Shown here in pieces: positions 50,301 to 63,000 of a stretch of 64,000 nt of DNA. The DNA is from Paulownia fortunei (taxonomy: Eukaryota; Streptophyta; Magnoliopsida; Lamiales; Paulowniaceae), in contig JAGSPU010000237.1 of NCBI GenBank assembly GCA_019321725.1, positions 78,385 through 142,384 of the forward strand. The letters are read 5' to 3'. Position numbers and translations under genes: made by a program. The notes beneath the pieces were generated by a model. That model was not told the origin of the DNA. It ran no database searches and was given only the letters and a program-made list of their open reading frames with translations. Within the stretch, counting starts at the first letter, position 1. Each line of letters begins with the position of its first letter.

Positions 50301-51211
50301 GAGAACAGTAGAGCAGGAGGGCTTCCACTCAGATAGTTGTCTGACAGATCAAGATGCTGAAGTTGATTCAATATGCCAAATTGTTCTGGTATACTACCAG
50401 AAAATGAATTGTTGCTGAGAAAAATATTAGCCAGTCCTTTTGGCACAGGAGGCAATTCAGAATCCAAAATGTTCTCTCTCAAATCCAGCAACTGCAGATT
50501 AGACAGGTCACTCAGATCAGGCAATTTCCCTGAAAGCAAGTTGTGTGACAAAACTACTTCAGTCAGTGTTGTAATTCTTGACATTGCAGAGGGAACCTGA
50601 CCCTTCAATCTGTTGTTCTTTAAGCTCAATATGGTGAGATTTGTTAATGAATCCAACCACTCAGGGACTGTGTCATTGAAAAAGTTCCCATCAAAGGTCA
50701 ATGTCTGAAGCTTCACCAATCTCGACATTTCAGATGGAATTGAACCAAACAAAAAATTTGAACTCATGTCTAAAGCTTCAAGCGAATATAACCGATGAAT
50801 TTTATCGGGTAGTGGCCCCCAAATGCCTAAAGATACTAAGCTAACGACCCTTAAGGTAGACAACCTCGTCAGTGTAGTAACAAAAGAATCAATAGAGAAA
50901 CTCTGAGACAATGTTTGATTTGGTATTGCAAATCCCCTGAATTCACTTATCTTTGCAGGCTTTTCTCCCATAATTCTGAGCTCAGTAACAGTGTCGTCCT
51001 CACATTTGATGCTCATATGAGGTGGAGAGGACAAATTACACAAATCAGCATTGTTATTTTCCCAAACGTTCAAAGGCATTGGGTACTCTAAATGCTTCCT
51101 CAGCTGAAGAAGAACCTGCGTTTCATAGCTTCTCAACTGATGAGTTCTTATAGCAAACAAGAGCCATGAAAGAAGCACCAATACAAGAGTACTTGAACAC
51201 CCCATTTGCAT
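47362..51211 (-). CDS. LRR receptor-like protein kinase, probable inactive (At3g03770/At5g14210 type)
   Basis: Exons on the minus strand: 51211-49850, 49633-49500, 48881-48638, 48197-47986, 47909-47884, 47802-47691 and 47598-47362, about 775 residues. A signal peptide (CSSTLVLVLLSWLLFAI) precedes about eight leucine-rich repeats, a Cys-containing juxtamembrane stretch, one membrane helix (IVIIVVILLVVGLLFF once the frame is repaired) and a kinase-like domain. The domain is a pseudokinase: the VAIK lysine is Arg (VAIRSL), HRD is absent before NNILLDEHG, and DFG reads DYG. Such LRR-VI-type proteins are thought to signal by scaffolding. One G is missing near 50010, which stops the ORF before the membrane helix (GVIGELSLLL). 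A second, self-cancelling shift is likely at 47480-47515 where SIVIPSQTNVYPE replaces the family's SI.NKC motif. PPOX2 lies 5.9 kb upstream on the same strand. Confidence 0.9.
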
Positions 51212-54200
51212 ATTCCAACGAGTATACCTTCAAATTTACAACGATTTTCAGTAAAACCCTAGAATGATTGTAAGTTTCAATGAGCTAAAGAATAATATTA
51301 GCAGACCCATCAATGAGTGTATTCTCATAAACAGCTTAAATGACAATTTTCTGAAAAGACTGCATTTTCAAAGTTGTCAAGACTGAGAAAGAGCAAAAAG
51401 GCACTCATTAAAGGCCTAATCTGAGGGGGGAAATCCCGGAACTAAAGGAAAACTGCAAATGGGAAGTTTAAAACAATGGTTTAATGGGGGGAAATTGTAG
51501 AAGGGTAGTGATAAGATATGAAGAAAACATGAACGAAGCAGAAAGAAACAAGGTATGCTACCAAACAGCAGAATGTTGGATCTTTTAGGAGTAAAATAGA
51601 AAAACAGACAACAGATAAGGCTGGATAGTGGAGACAAATTGTTGGGATGGATAGATGAAGTCCAGCAAGGGGGTGAAACTTTTTGGGTTTTTGTGAATGT
51701 AGAAGAATTATTGGGAAGAATTAAAAGAAGTGGGCTAATAATGGAGGCAGTTGAAAAAGAAGAATCTGCATTTACTGCTGCATTCAAGAAAGAAAGAAAG
51801 AAGAAAGCTGCATTATGAAAATGGGAATATTTTGGGTGTTTTCCTATGCATTAATGGGGTCAGGAGGTTGCATTGCAAGAGGACAAGGAACTGGGAGTGC
51901 ATTGTCACTCGCCTAGCAGAAGAACAGAGTTGTGAGAATGGGAATGGATGAGGAGCACATCCGCACTGCCTATTAGCACTTAGTAGTCATGAATACATAA
52001 TTATGTTTAGATTTGAATCAGATTCTTTTAAAATTAGGTTGTTGGATCTCTATTTTTTAATTTGTTAAGGCCATTTTTGCAACCTCAATTACCACCATTT
52101 TTTATCTACTAGAGGCATTTCGCAATTTAAGTTGGAATGAATTTTTGATTGTCATTTAATATTCTCCATTTTTTTTTATAAAATAAAAGGCACCTTTCGG
52201 TCAATCATAATTTCCTCAAATCAATTCTTTCAAAATTAATTCTTAAGTTTAAAAAAAAAATCAAAACTTTGTTATTGTGACGAAACTCGATAAAGAATGT
52301 ATAAATAAAAAAAAAATGTTGGGGGCAATTTAGTGATGAATAATGATAAATATGGAACTTATAAAACTGATTCTTAGGAAAGAAAAGAAAGGTTGTTATT
52401 ATTGGAACTTGGGCTGACCCCAAAGGCCCTGCCTTAGTCAAGGGGTAGGGCCCAGTAGTACAGTTGCCAAGCAATAATAATACTAAAGATTAAAGAAAAT
52501 AACAAAAAAGATAAAACCGAAGCAACAATTCAATTGATGATTCAGCTTTGGCATCCTAACAACCCCTATGCTACACTTTAAGTACAGTTCAGTACAGTAC
52601 ATCTTAATTAAAAAGCTATCACTCAACACTTCCAATTAACATTTTACATCGGGTTTTGGAATTTGTAGTCTTTTCCTCACCATTTTAACATTAACATAAT
52701 CATTACTCAGTCAATTACTACAAAAAGACATGCTCAATCTATCTGTCATCAAAGCTTGAGCCCCAGCGCTACTCTTTTATTATTATTTTTTTAATGATTG
52801 GGTTGGGCCCAATCCGTTTGGTTTTCTTGCTCTTTGCCTTTTTCTTTTTCTTTCTTTTTTTTTTTTTTGGCTTTTGTAGTAGGAACAAAAATTGTTGCTC
52901 TCTATCTTTCATCATCAAATGAAGGCTGATCGTGATATACGACTAATTAGACCTTATCACAGTTCTCAAATCGGCGATTACCGGTTGGAATCCGCAGTTT
53001 CAAGGGTCAGAAAAATCCGCACTTTCAAAACCGGCGGCTGACTACGCTTTTTGTTCGATTTTTTATTTTAATTTATATTTTTAAAAAATAATTTATTAAT
53101 TAATCATTAATTTTACGAATTTACAATTTTTAAAAAATAAAATTAAGGAATTAAAATTTTAAATTTAAATTTAAATAAAAATTTTTGAACTTAAATTTTA
53201 AAAAAATATTATTAATTTTGAACCTAATGAAAAAACTTTAATCTAAATTTGAAATAAAAATTATTACATAAAATTTAAATTATTAAATATTTTAATTATA
53301 ATAAATTTTAAAAAAAAAGATATTCAACTTGAAGTTTTAAAATTTAAACTTAAATTTTAATAAAAAATAAGGGTTTGAATTTAAATTTAAGTTGTCTATC
53401 TATCCTTTTAGTGGTCGTTTACTTTTTTTATTGGAATGAGAAATAATTGATGAAAAATATGATGAGATGTGAATTATGATTAAATTATCCAATATATTTC
53501 ATGTGTATTTTATATGATTATTTGAATGATATATTAGTAAAAATTCTTATCAAATATGTATTTTGATGAATAATTATGTGGATTGTTATGTTTTTTTATT
53601 AATTTATCCTTAATTAAATATTATCATAAATTAGTTTAGATTTAAATTGTGATATATGGTTTAAAATCATGAGTATTATTATCAAAATATATTCTAGATA
53701 TTTAAATAGAAGGGTGTGATTATTTCATCTCATCTACGAGGTGGGATGAATTATCAATTAAAAATCATCAATTGTATCCAGTTTGAAATTTTATCATGGA
53801 CCAACATTATCAAAAATAAACATTTGACTAAGTTGGATATTTTAATGTATCCAATATAATCAAATGAGGTAAATAAACTCTTAGGATATAGAGGAATTAA
53901 AGCTTATTCAGTTCTCTTACTTTTTAATCCTTCTTAACTTAGGAAATAACGTGATTCAATTACTCCAACCAGTTCCCGTCGTTGTTCCGTCTGTGTCCTC
54001 ATTTTGATTTCCTCCAAATTCGACTAACTTTGTCTTCATATAGAGATCTTGATCTAATCCTCAAAATATGTTTGAACTTCTAAATTCTCGAGAGACAAGA
54101 TTAAGCGTTTTTTACTCAATATATTAAGCAAGTATTTTCTTCGTCATCACGGACTAGATAAATTTGTTCATTTTGCGATTCATTTTGTGACTATCATCGC

Positions 54201-55891
54201 AAAATATCGAGCTCTACATTATCATTTATATCATTAAACTCAAATGAGATATTCAAATAACTCTCAAGTTTCTAACTAGAACTTGAAAATCCTCTAAGAT
54301 ATTTAATCTGTTCTCTAATTAAAAGTTGTTGTGTCATAAATTTAAAATTACTATTAATTTTATGTATATCAATTTGTGTTATTTGTAAGTCATATTTGGA
54401 ACTATATTTATTATAAAATTATTTTAATTTTAAATATAATATTTAATATATTTAAATTATAATCATTTCCATAACGGTTTAAAGCATTATATAAATTATT
54501 AACATGTCTTAAAGAATTAGGGGCACTAATTCTTCTCCTTGATTCACCTCTAAATTTTGAACATGTATCCAACACCATCATTTGCCTACGTAACTTCAGC
54601 ATTTTCGACGAATTAACATCTGTAATTTATTTATAATTCAAAATTTTTATATGTAAATTATATAAAATTCAAAATTTTACCACCCTCCACTTTTCAGATG
54701 TTGAAATTACTTTTTCATACGAATCAAATATTTATTTTATCCTCTAAAATTAAAAATTCCAACTTATACAGGTCACAATAAGAAGTTGATTTGAATTTTA
54801 TCCTTCATCATGTCCATAAGTAACTAGCCAGCCTGTTTCATTGATCCCTTTGTCCAAGTTATTGTCTCTTGGTGAATTGATGATGTAAAGTTCTTTAAAT
54901 TCGGTGCTCAAAAAACAAAAGAAAAAAGTGACCAGGGAAGAATCCGCATTGCTTTAATAAATCATTTTCGTGGAAAACAGAGATACACTTTCACCGTATA
55001 TATGAGATTTGAGATTTCACAATTCACAAGCAAAAGGTGTTGATTTTCTCATAAACGGACCATGTTGCCATGATGACAAGAATAAAGCGTTAGGTCAGTT
55101 GAAAATTTGTAGCCACTTTGGCAGAAACATAAAATACTAAAAACTATGAGAGAATGTTGTAACTTTTTAGAAAACTGTGAAACCATACTGCTGCACCACA
55201 TAAAGCTCGCAAGTAGGAAACAAATAACAGTTCAGGCTCAGGCATTTAGAGGGACCATTTCTGAGAGCTATTGGTGACAAAAACTTGCAGCCAAAAGCTC
55301 CAATCCAAGGAACCATTTGTCATCTCTCAGTTTCAATTGTAACTAACATTAAACCTCAATAGATTCCACAAACAATTCAGGCCTTCTGTTTCTTGAATCA
55401 AAATAAAGCTTCCCCATAAGCAATGTTAACGTTTACTATTGAACAAACATAAAGGATTCCATAAACACTTGATTCTGCAAGCAAAGTTAGGACAAATAGA
55501 TTGATTGAGATGGAAAAAAATGTACTCCTGAACTAATGTTACATTATAAACCACAGGATTAGTAAGTTCTGTAACATTATACTAAGGCCATAATCTACTC
55601 ATGTCATTCTCATGTTCATGTTCATGTTCAGCTTCTGGTCACCCCTTTTGCCTTTTGAGCTCACTTCTGGCAACAGCTGCCAATTTTTCCCAGCGACGAG
55701 CAGCTTGCTTTATCAAGATAATAACAAATCCAGTTTAAAAAATAAATAAATATAGGTATACCAGTTATAATGGAGTAATCCACTAGGTTTAAACTCTTCC
55801 AAACAAAGAATTTTGAAAAAGAAAGTAAAGAATTGGAAAGAACTAGAAGGGAATGGCTCAAACTTGAAAAGGTGAAAAAAGTAATCATGTC
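51212..55891. other. 4.7-kb AT-rich intergenic region upstream of the RLK
   Basis: About 51212-51950 is the RLK leader and promoter side. From 52200 to 54900 the DNA is very AT-rich. The stretch 53398-53890 may be a small non-autonomous element: it begins TATCCTTTTAGTGGTCGTTTAC and ends with a loosely inverted GTAAATAAACTCTTAGGATA, but the match is imperfect. A short coding-like piece at 55639-55707 is listed separately. No complete gene is recognised. Confidence 0.45.
55639..55707 (-). other. Short exon-like piece ending in a stop
   Basis: After an AG at 55709-55708 preceded by T-rich sequence, the minus strand reads QAARRWEKLAAVARSELKRQ, then K, G and a stop: basic, helical and codon-rich in a very AT-poor context for this area. 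It looks like the last exon of some gene, but I cannot name the family and find no upstream exon. It could be an alternative 3' exon, a gene relic or chance. Confidence 0.25.
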
Positions 55892-56942
55892 AAGCGGAGC
55901 CAGGATTTCAGTGTAGGGGGGCGAGATCCAATTATAAAAATATAATATTAATTATTTTTTTCACCTATAAAAATATTTTTTATTGGGATTTTTTTATTAA
56001 CTAATTTTTAAAAAATAAATACAACTATAAATAAAAATATGATATTTACACATAAATCTCTCATACATATAATATATGCATAAGTATTCGAACAAAAAAA
56101 ACGACTTCTAAATGAAAATAATAATCAATTCTAATTCAATCTAACACAAAACAAAAATTAACTTACAAATATTGAAAAATATAATCTGAATATTAGAGTA
56201 ATTCTCACAGTTTCATCACAATCTTATTAGTCATTATTAAGTGTTCAAATTTATCTTATTATTGTAAAAAAGAAAATGATTCTTCAAATAAAATGTAGTT
56301 TATATAAGTAGCTACACATTTGTAAGTTTATACAATGAATTAAAATATATTAAAAAACTAATGAAGTTTTTAATTTTTTTTATTGTGAAAGAGAACTATT
56401 GTTTAAATAAAAATAATTCTTAACGTTATAAAAATTTATAGTAATATGTCAAAAATGAATTTGTCAGTTAAACTTGCTTCCAAAAACTATTGCATACATT
56501 TGACTATTATTTTATAATTATTATCCAAATGAAATGTATTCTGAAAAACCTACACTTATAATTTCTTGCAACATAAAAATTAGAATAATCTTAAAGAAAG
56601 TAAACTCAAATAAGTTAAAAACTAACAAATAAGTATAAAAAATAACAATAATGAGTATTTTTTACTAATATAACCATGTTCGTAGAGATAAAATCATAAT
56701 AAAGTTTTAATACTACAAATGCCTTTTAAAACTTTATATTAATAATAAACACCTATAATTTTGATAAAAAATGAAGTTCTAAATAATTTAATAATATCTT
56801 TAAATTTACATATTCAAAATAAGATTATAAAAATTTGAGTGGGCAATTGAGATAATTTCATAATTTAAAGTGGGGCCAAAAATTTAATAATATTAAATTT
56901 TATAAATAAAAAATATATTTGTAGACCCAGCCGCCGCCCCTG
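55892..56942. mobile_element. Probable non-autonomous DNA element, AT-rich
   Basis: A 1-kb block of extreme AT content is bounded by GC-rich ends: AGCGGAGCCAGGATTTCAG with GTAGGGGGGCGAG on the left, and GTAGACCCAGCCGCCGCCCC on the right. Plant genomes carry many elements with GCGGAGCCAGGATTT ends, but the right end is only a loose inverted match here and I do not see a clear target-site duplication. No transposase frame is inside. It sits 120 bp downstream of the PPOX2 stop codon. Confidence 0.45.
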
Positions 56943-57065
56943 CCTCCACCCCACCATTTCAGCCGTCCCACCTGCCCCGCCCCACCAGTTCAAGAGAAAG
57001 TGAGCAAAAATGGCAGTCAAGTCATTACCTAGCAACAATAAGCTTTCCTGGAGGAAACCTCTTCA

Positions 57066-60000
57066 TCAGGAGTTCCCCTTAGCATCGGAACAAGAGTCCA
57101 GATAAGAGATCACAAGATCAGCTGCTTGGCATCCAGTCGATATTGCTTTGCCAACTGATAATCCTCCCTTGTGGTTGCCTAACATTAGTGATGCAGAAGA
57201 ACAATTTTAAAATACAAGGATCCAGCAAAAGAACAGTAAGCTAAGGAACACAGACATGTTGTGGTCTCTATAAACTCTGAAGTTTTTCTAGCTCAACATG
57301 TCACATTCCCTCAATTCATGATTTTCATTATAATCATTCCACATTTCTGCAGCTAATTTTTGTATCTTATAGAATAAGTTTTACCCAGTAGCAAGTGGCA
57401 ATTGAAATAGTGGGTCATAAAAGATTGCAGAGAGCATGATTTTAGCCAATGAAATATGGCACTCTATTCGAGGGAGAGTTAAGTATTTCTTTTTGCCTGC
57501 TTAAAGAAAAAGTAGATAAAAAAAGACAACATAAACAAAAATAATAAAGCTAAAACGAAAGCCAAAGAAAAAATATAAGCTGAAGGTTTACCGCATAAAA
57601 AAACCCTGGAAGGGCTTTTTCCATCTTGTCAATAGCTTCAATGACTGAATCATAGTTCTGCCCATACAAAAATGCTTTACTCCAAAAAAGTGACTGCAAT
57701 CAAGCACATAACCTGTAAGAAAACATACCCATGGTAGGTTCATTCACTACTGAACTCTTCAATTGAAAAGCCCACTAAATGATTTGAATTGAGCATAATT
57801 ACTTCAGAAAGGCAGGTTCTCCTCTGCACCCAATAGCTGTCTGAGATCAGAAGTTACTATCTGCTCAATTTGTCCCTGTGACAGAAGTAATCGAAGTTGT
57901 ACGTAATCAAGGTGTGCATAAAATTTAATATAACTCAGAAATGAAAAAAAAAAAAAAAAACACAACACCAACACATCGAAGCGGTTAACACCTCGAAGCT
58001 TTGGCAAGTTCTCGGTTTCTACTTCCGCCAACAAATGTAGTGTAGAGATAAACATCAGTAGGTGCTCGATCTGGAAACATCATTGAAGAGAAGAGGTGCC
58101 TGCAAAAAAGAAACTTTATATCACAAATACATGGACTACAATATCAGAGAATCGTGGACTCCAAAATTAAGCATTACCCAGTTCTTCAAACCATTTTGTT
58201 GCTCTTTTTGAAGGTATGAGAACTCCAAAAACCTTCAAGCGGTCGCTTGACACTCTCCCTCTTAAATGTGGTGATTATAACAGACATTGGTAAATAACTA
58301 ACCTGCACATATTGCAGATACAATGAACACCAAATTTCTGAATAGACCACATAGAATAATAGTAACTGTAAAATTTCACTGAGGGCAATAGATGTCGGAG
58401 GCACAGCTATCAAATGATTGCACAACTAAAATTTCCAAGGGTCGACTCAAGAAAAAGGTTAAGTTAAGACCCTGAAATGTCATAAACTGAGTGGATAAAT
58501 AGGGTTGGGCAATATCAACTTGTTTTTGAATCATTTCTCCTTACAAGTAGGAGGTTTAATTCCTTCATTCACAATCTTTCTTCAAAATAGCAATTAACTT
58601 TGAGAAGTTTACAATCATTTACAGAACGCAAAAACTTTGGACTTGAAAAAAACTTACACAGATAAGAAAGAACCCTGAATGTGTTCATACAAAGAGCCAG
58701 AATTGCATACCTCAGGAACAAAGTCTAAGAGAAATGGGCTTCCTTGTCTAGTAACCTTCATTTGTTTAACATCAGAAAGGGGGGCCTAATCAAAGATATT
58801 TGGAATCAATAAAAATCCCATCCTTGTGCACAAACTAAGAATGAAACACAAGAACTTGTCCCCACAAGGAATCATGTGGCTTACATCCATGCCTCGTCTT
58901 ACATAAAAGCTTTAAAAGTTACTTTCATGGTAGAGCATCGGAGTCTATAAATGGATGAAGCGGAAATAAGAGAGTGAAAATTGCTTCTTAACTCTTTTTT
59001 ACTTATTCTGGAAAGCACGGCATCTATAAAGGATCTCCAAGTAGATGTACTTACTGTAACTATCAATGCATCAAAGGACTTCCCGCAGGAAAGCTTTTTG
59101 TCATCCAATTCATAAGAAACTGACCAGTTATCTAATGGAGAGTTCTCACTGCAGCTACAAGATAGTTCCAGCACCTTAGATTGAAGTTTAAGTTCATCTT
59201 TGCCAAGTTCATTGCAAAGTGCATTGGTGAGCGTCTGCAAACATTTACAAATAAATGAATTACAGTCGCAGGGCCATCTGCGTAACAAAAGTTGCAATGA
59301 TGTAATCAAATCAAGGGACTACAGGTTGAGGTTACCAGATAAAACAATGTTTCAACTTGCAATTAGCTTTATAAAAATAAAATCAATCAGATTCATGTTT
59401 CTGGTCCAAGATTTAAGGTCAAGCATGTAGAAACAAGTTAAAAGACACCTCACTGGAAACCCCACTACAGTCTGACCCTCCCAACCCCTTCCACAAACAG
59501 TGGATTCATGTGAAGTACCTAAGAAACATACATTTTTTATATGCTGTAATTCACCTCAGCAAAAATCTTTTCCATGTGTGAAATTAGTGAAAATAAGAAT
59601 CTAATTCTCTTGGCGCTACACTGAAGAAATGTCCCTTGTGTAGATATTCTAAGCAAATATTGAAGCTTTAACCTATCCTTCCCTGGACTGCCCAATACCA
59701 GGGTTTAGAGATCGATGTACATTGTACTCCTACCTGCATCCCACCCAGAAATGAAAAAGAGCCACGCTTGTGTTTATTCTTCGCTGAAGAGTCCTTCATT
59801 CCGCCAGTGGTTCCTTTCTTGGCAGATAATTTAGACTGAATAGCACCAGATATGATTGAGCCAAACCTGAAAAATGCAGAGAATTTGTGAACTGGCCAAA
59901 AGATGATGACATTATCCATGATGAATCAGCAAGAGATAAAGCATAAACTTGGGGTTGTTTTTAGAACTTTTAGGCCTAGATACTGCTCCTATATTTAAAA

Positions 60001-63000
60001 GAAGATATTGTTTAAACCAGCTATAAATGTGAAGGCTAGTAGATACTTTTAATGGAAGATCACCAACAGTGATACTAAATGCAATGTAATATATCAAAAT
60101 TTCAGCCGAAAAGGGTTCCGAAAATTCCTACGTATCAAAACTTATTACCTTGATTATTTATATTCAGAAGTATTATTCAAAGTAATAAACCTACATTTCA
60201 TCCTAAAAATGAAAAGTACATTTCAACCTACATTTCATCCTAAAAACGAAAAGTACATTTCATCTTTGTCAATCAACCTGAAAGATTTTAATCCTAACTA
60301 TCTTATTAGCAATAGCACCCTAAAAATGAAAAGTACCAAGTTCAAATAAACTTTTCATGCAGCTTACCTTTTCTCAAGATTCCATAACTCTGGAAATACA
60401 TGGCGCATCTGGCCAGAACAAAAGAAAGACAAAGAGTTTTCATCATTCCACCAATTTCAAATATCATGGCTTGTAAAAATGAGTGATAACACAAGCTTAT
60501 AAGAGTAATTAATTGTGTAAGTATCCTTTCTCTCCTTAACTAATTAGAGAAGCATTGTTTGTTGTCTTCTTTCCCTGCTATTCAGTTGTTTCTCTAGAAA
60601 AGTATACCAACCAATAAACAGATACACAAATACTCACAGAAAGAGATTCAGGATCTCCACCGCTAGTTCCAGCAACAAAAGGATCAATAAGATAGTCAAC
60701 AACCTAAAAAAATTGTGTTAATATTAAGCCACATTCAATCACTAAGCAGACCAGAGAAAAAAACCTTCCTTTAAAGAAGTATAATGGAAACAATATGAGA
60801 AGAGGAAACTGAAAAAAAATTATGATGCTTTCTAGTTTATTGGAGAACAAGTCCTCATTGAACTTAATATGATGAAGCATTTCATGAAATCATTTCCAAG
60901 AAGATAATTGATATTGCTCAAAGCTAGCCTCAGGTTCATCTGTTAAAATATAAATAAAAAAGATTATGTGATGGTATAAGGAGCACCTCTTTTCCAAAAT
61001 GACGCTGGAAGAAAGCACCAACACTGCAGACACAAGCAAATATTGATCATGCTTTCTGAGCTAACCACCATTTTTTCTCAGATTAAAGAAAACGTATAGT
61101 TAAGCAGAACTTTACAATTAATGAGATTATCCCAAAGACAGGACAGATATCACTGTAAAAAGGTGACTAGAAATGTACAACAGATTCAAAGAATATCTTA
61201 TAAATCTCAAAGATAAACTTTACTCAAAATGGCAAAAATAATGAAGACATGCGACGATGCACAGAAGAGATAAGAAAGTTTCCACAATAAACATTTAAAA
61301 AATGGTTTAGAAATGGCGTGACCAGTGCACTAGGAAGTGAAAGTGAGAAAAGGTGTAGTTTTTCACAGCTTCCCTGATAAATAAAGTCACCGCCAATATG
61401 TTACTGAAGCAAAGACCTTAGTGAAATGGAGAGAACCAAAGCCGTTAGATCAAGAAAAGTAACTCTATTGATTTTTTTGATACCTTTCCTCTGTTTCAGG
61501 CCCCTTCGACGTATTATTCTTCTTCCATAAAAACGGCTCTAAAAATATTTGAAGCTGAAAAAGAAAATCACATTGTATAAAGGTCCTGACTTCCAGAAAG
61601 GCCAATTGAACATAGATGTGAAGAGTAAGAAGTGAAAGACTTCGCCAGTGCAAGAAGAGTGTTTTTAGCGAACAAAATTGTTCAAACTTTTTAGCAAACA
61701 TCAAATTTGTTGATAAAATCTTCCATCACTAGCATAAGAAAATAGGATATTTGATTATTCTACAAATCACTAGGGTAGATGGTATTGGTATTTGACGGAT
61801 CAAATGACAGTAGAATATTGACCATCACAAGATCTCAGAATTCAAATGCAAGAAACTGCCACTGAGCAGTTCCATAATGTATTATAGAATCTTAGCAAAA
61901 ACTGCAAAGTTTAGATAAGCACTGTCAATTTTGGTAAGCGGATAGCAGAATTATAACATTCCAGCCAGCCGTGCCATCACAAGCTAAGTAATAAGAAGGG
62001 GATCATGTTCATGCTACATCTGTAGTTTAAAGATTTTTTTACTTTGCATTCTGCGCAAAGTGACCTTCCTAACACTCCAAAGGCAGGAAAAGATTTGCCC
62101 TGTCTAAGTTTTTCTCATTTGCACGAGCAAATGAGTAGCATAAAGTAGAACGATGGCATCAGTCATAACGCACCCACTATTGTCATGTGCACAAACCTGG
62201 TTCTAGCCACAACAGAAGCACCATTCGAAGGGGGAGATGAAAAGGAGATAAAAAAGGATGGAGACTCTGGCTCATCTAAAAATAATATCATGAGATAATG
62301 TTGCAAAATTCTGAATTCAATTCAGCTAAATACAGTCTTTTACATGAACTCTGGACAAATAAATTAGGGAAGATAAGAGTTTATTAATAGGAATTAAGCA
62401 ATATATGAACATAGCATGCTTTCTGATGATGTTTATAAGAAGGGCATCAAAGTGTCAAATGATATGAGCAAACCTTTGACCCTGCTGAAAGAAAATTGCT
62501 TCTGATAAGTGCAATGGGATTTGATGGTAACTGAGATGGCAAAATGCAATCAGTTAGCAAGAAAAAAGACATGAAGCTGTCCCTACTCCATTACCAAGGA
62601 GGAGAGCATAAAGCAGCAGTACAAATGGACAGAAGATCTTACCAGTATGGGCACCCCATTTTTGGCTATATAACGCTTCTGCTGCGAAAGTGGCTGCATT
62701 ACAAACAACATTAAAATCCCAAATCTACTTGGAGATATAGACACAAATAAATATTTATGGTATTGGAAGGTTTATATAGCACGGGGAATCTGCCCCTTTC
62801 AAAGCATAGTCAAATAAACATTTTCCAGAAGTAGACAAAATAAACCCACGTGCAAAACAAGGCACACACAGTGATGTATCAAGAAAAGGATGGTAAATTT
62901 ATTCAACCAAAACAAAGGTGAAAGGGAAATAAAAATAAGAGAAGCAAATCCTACAAATTGTTGCTTGTCCCTAAGTCCAAGATTATCGAGTAAAAATCCA

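Noticed and set aside
53398..53890. Possible MITE with GTTTAC-like ends
   Set aside because: The inverted ends match only loosely and no clear target-site duplication is visible; kept as a note in the intergenic entry.
54411..54602. 63-codon minus-strand frame that might be a transposase relic
   Set aside because: No catalytic motif and no terminal repeats nearby; cannot be told from chance in this AT-rich stretch.
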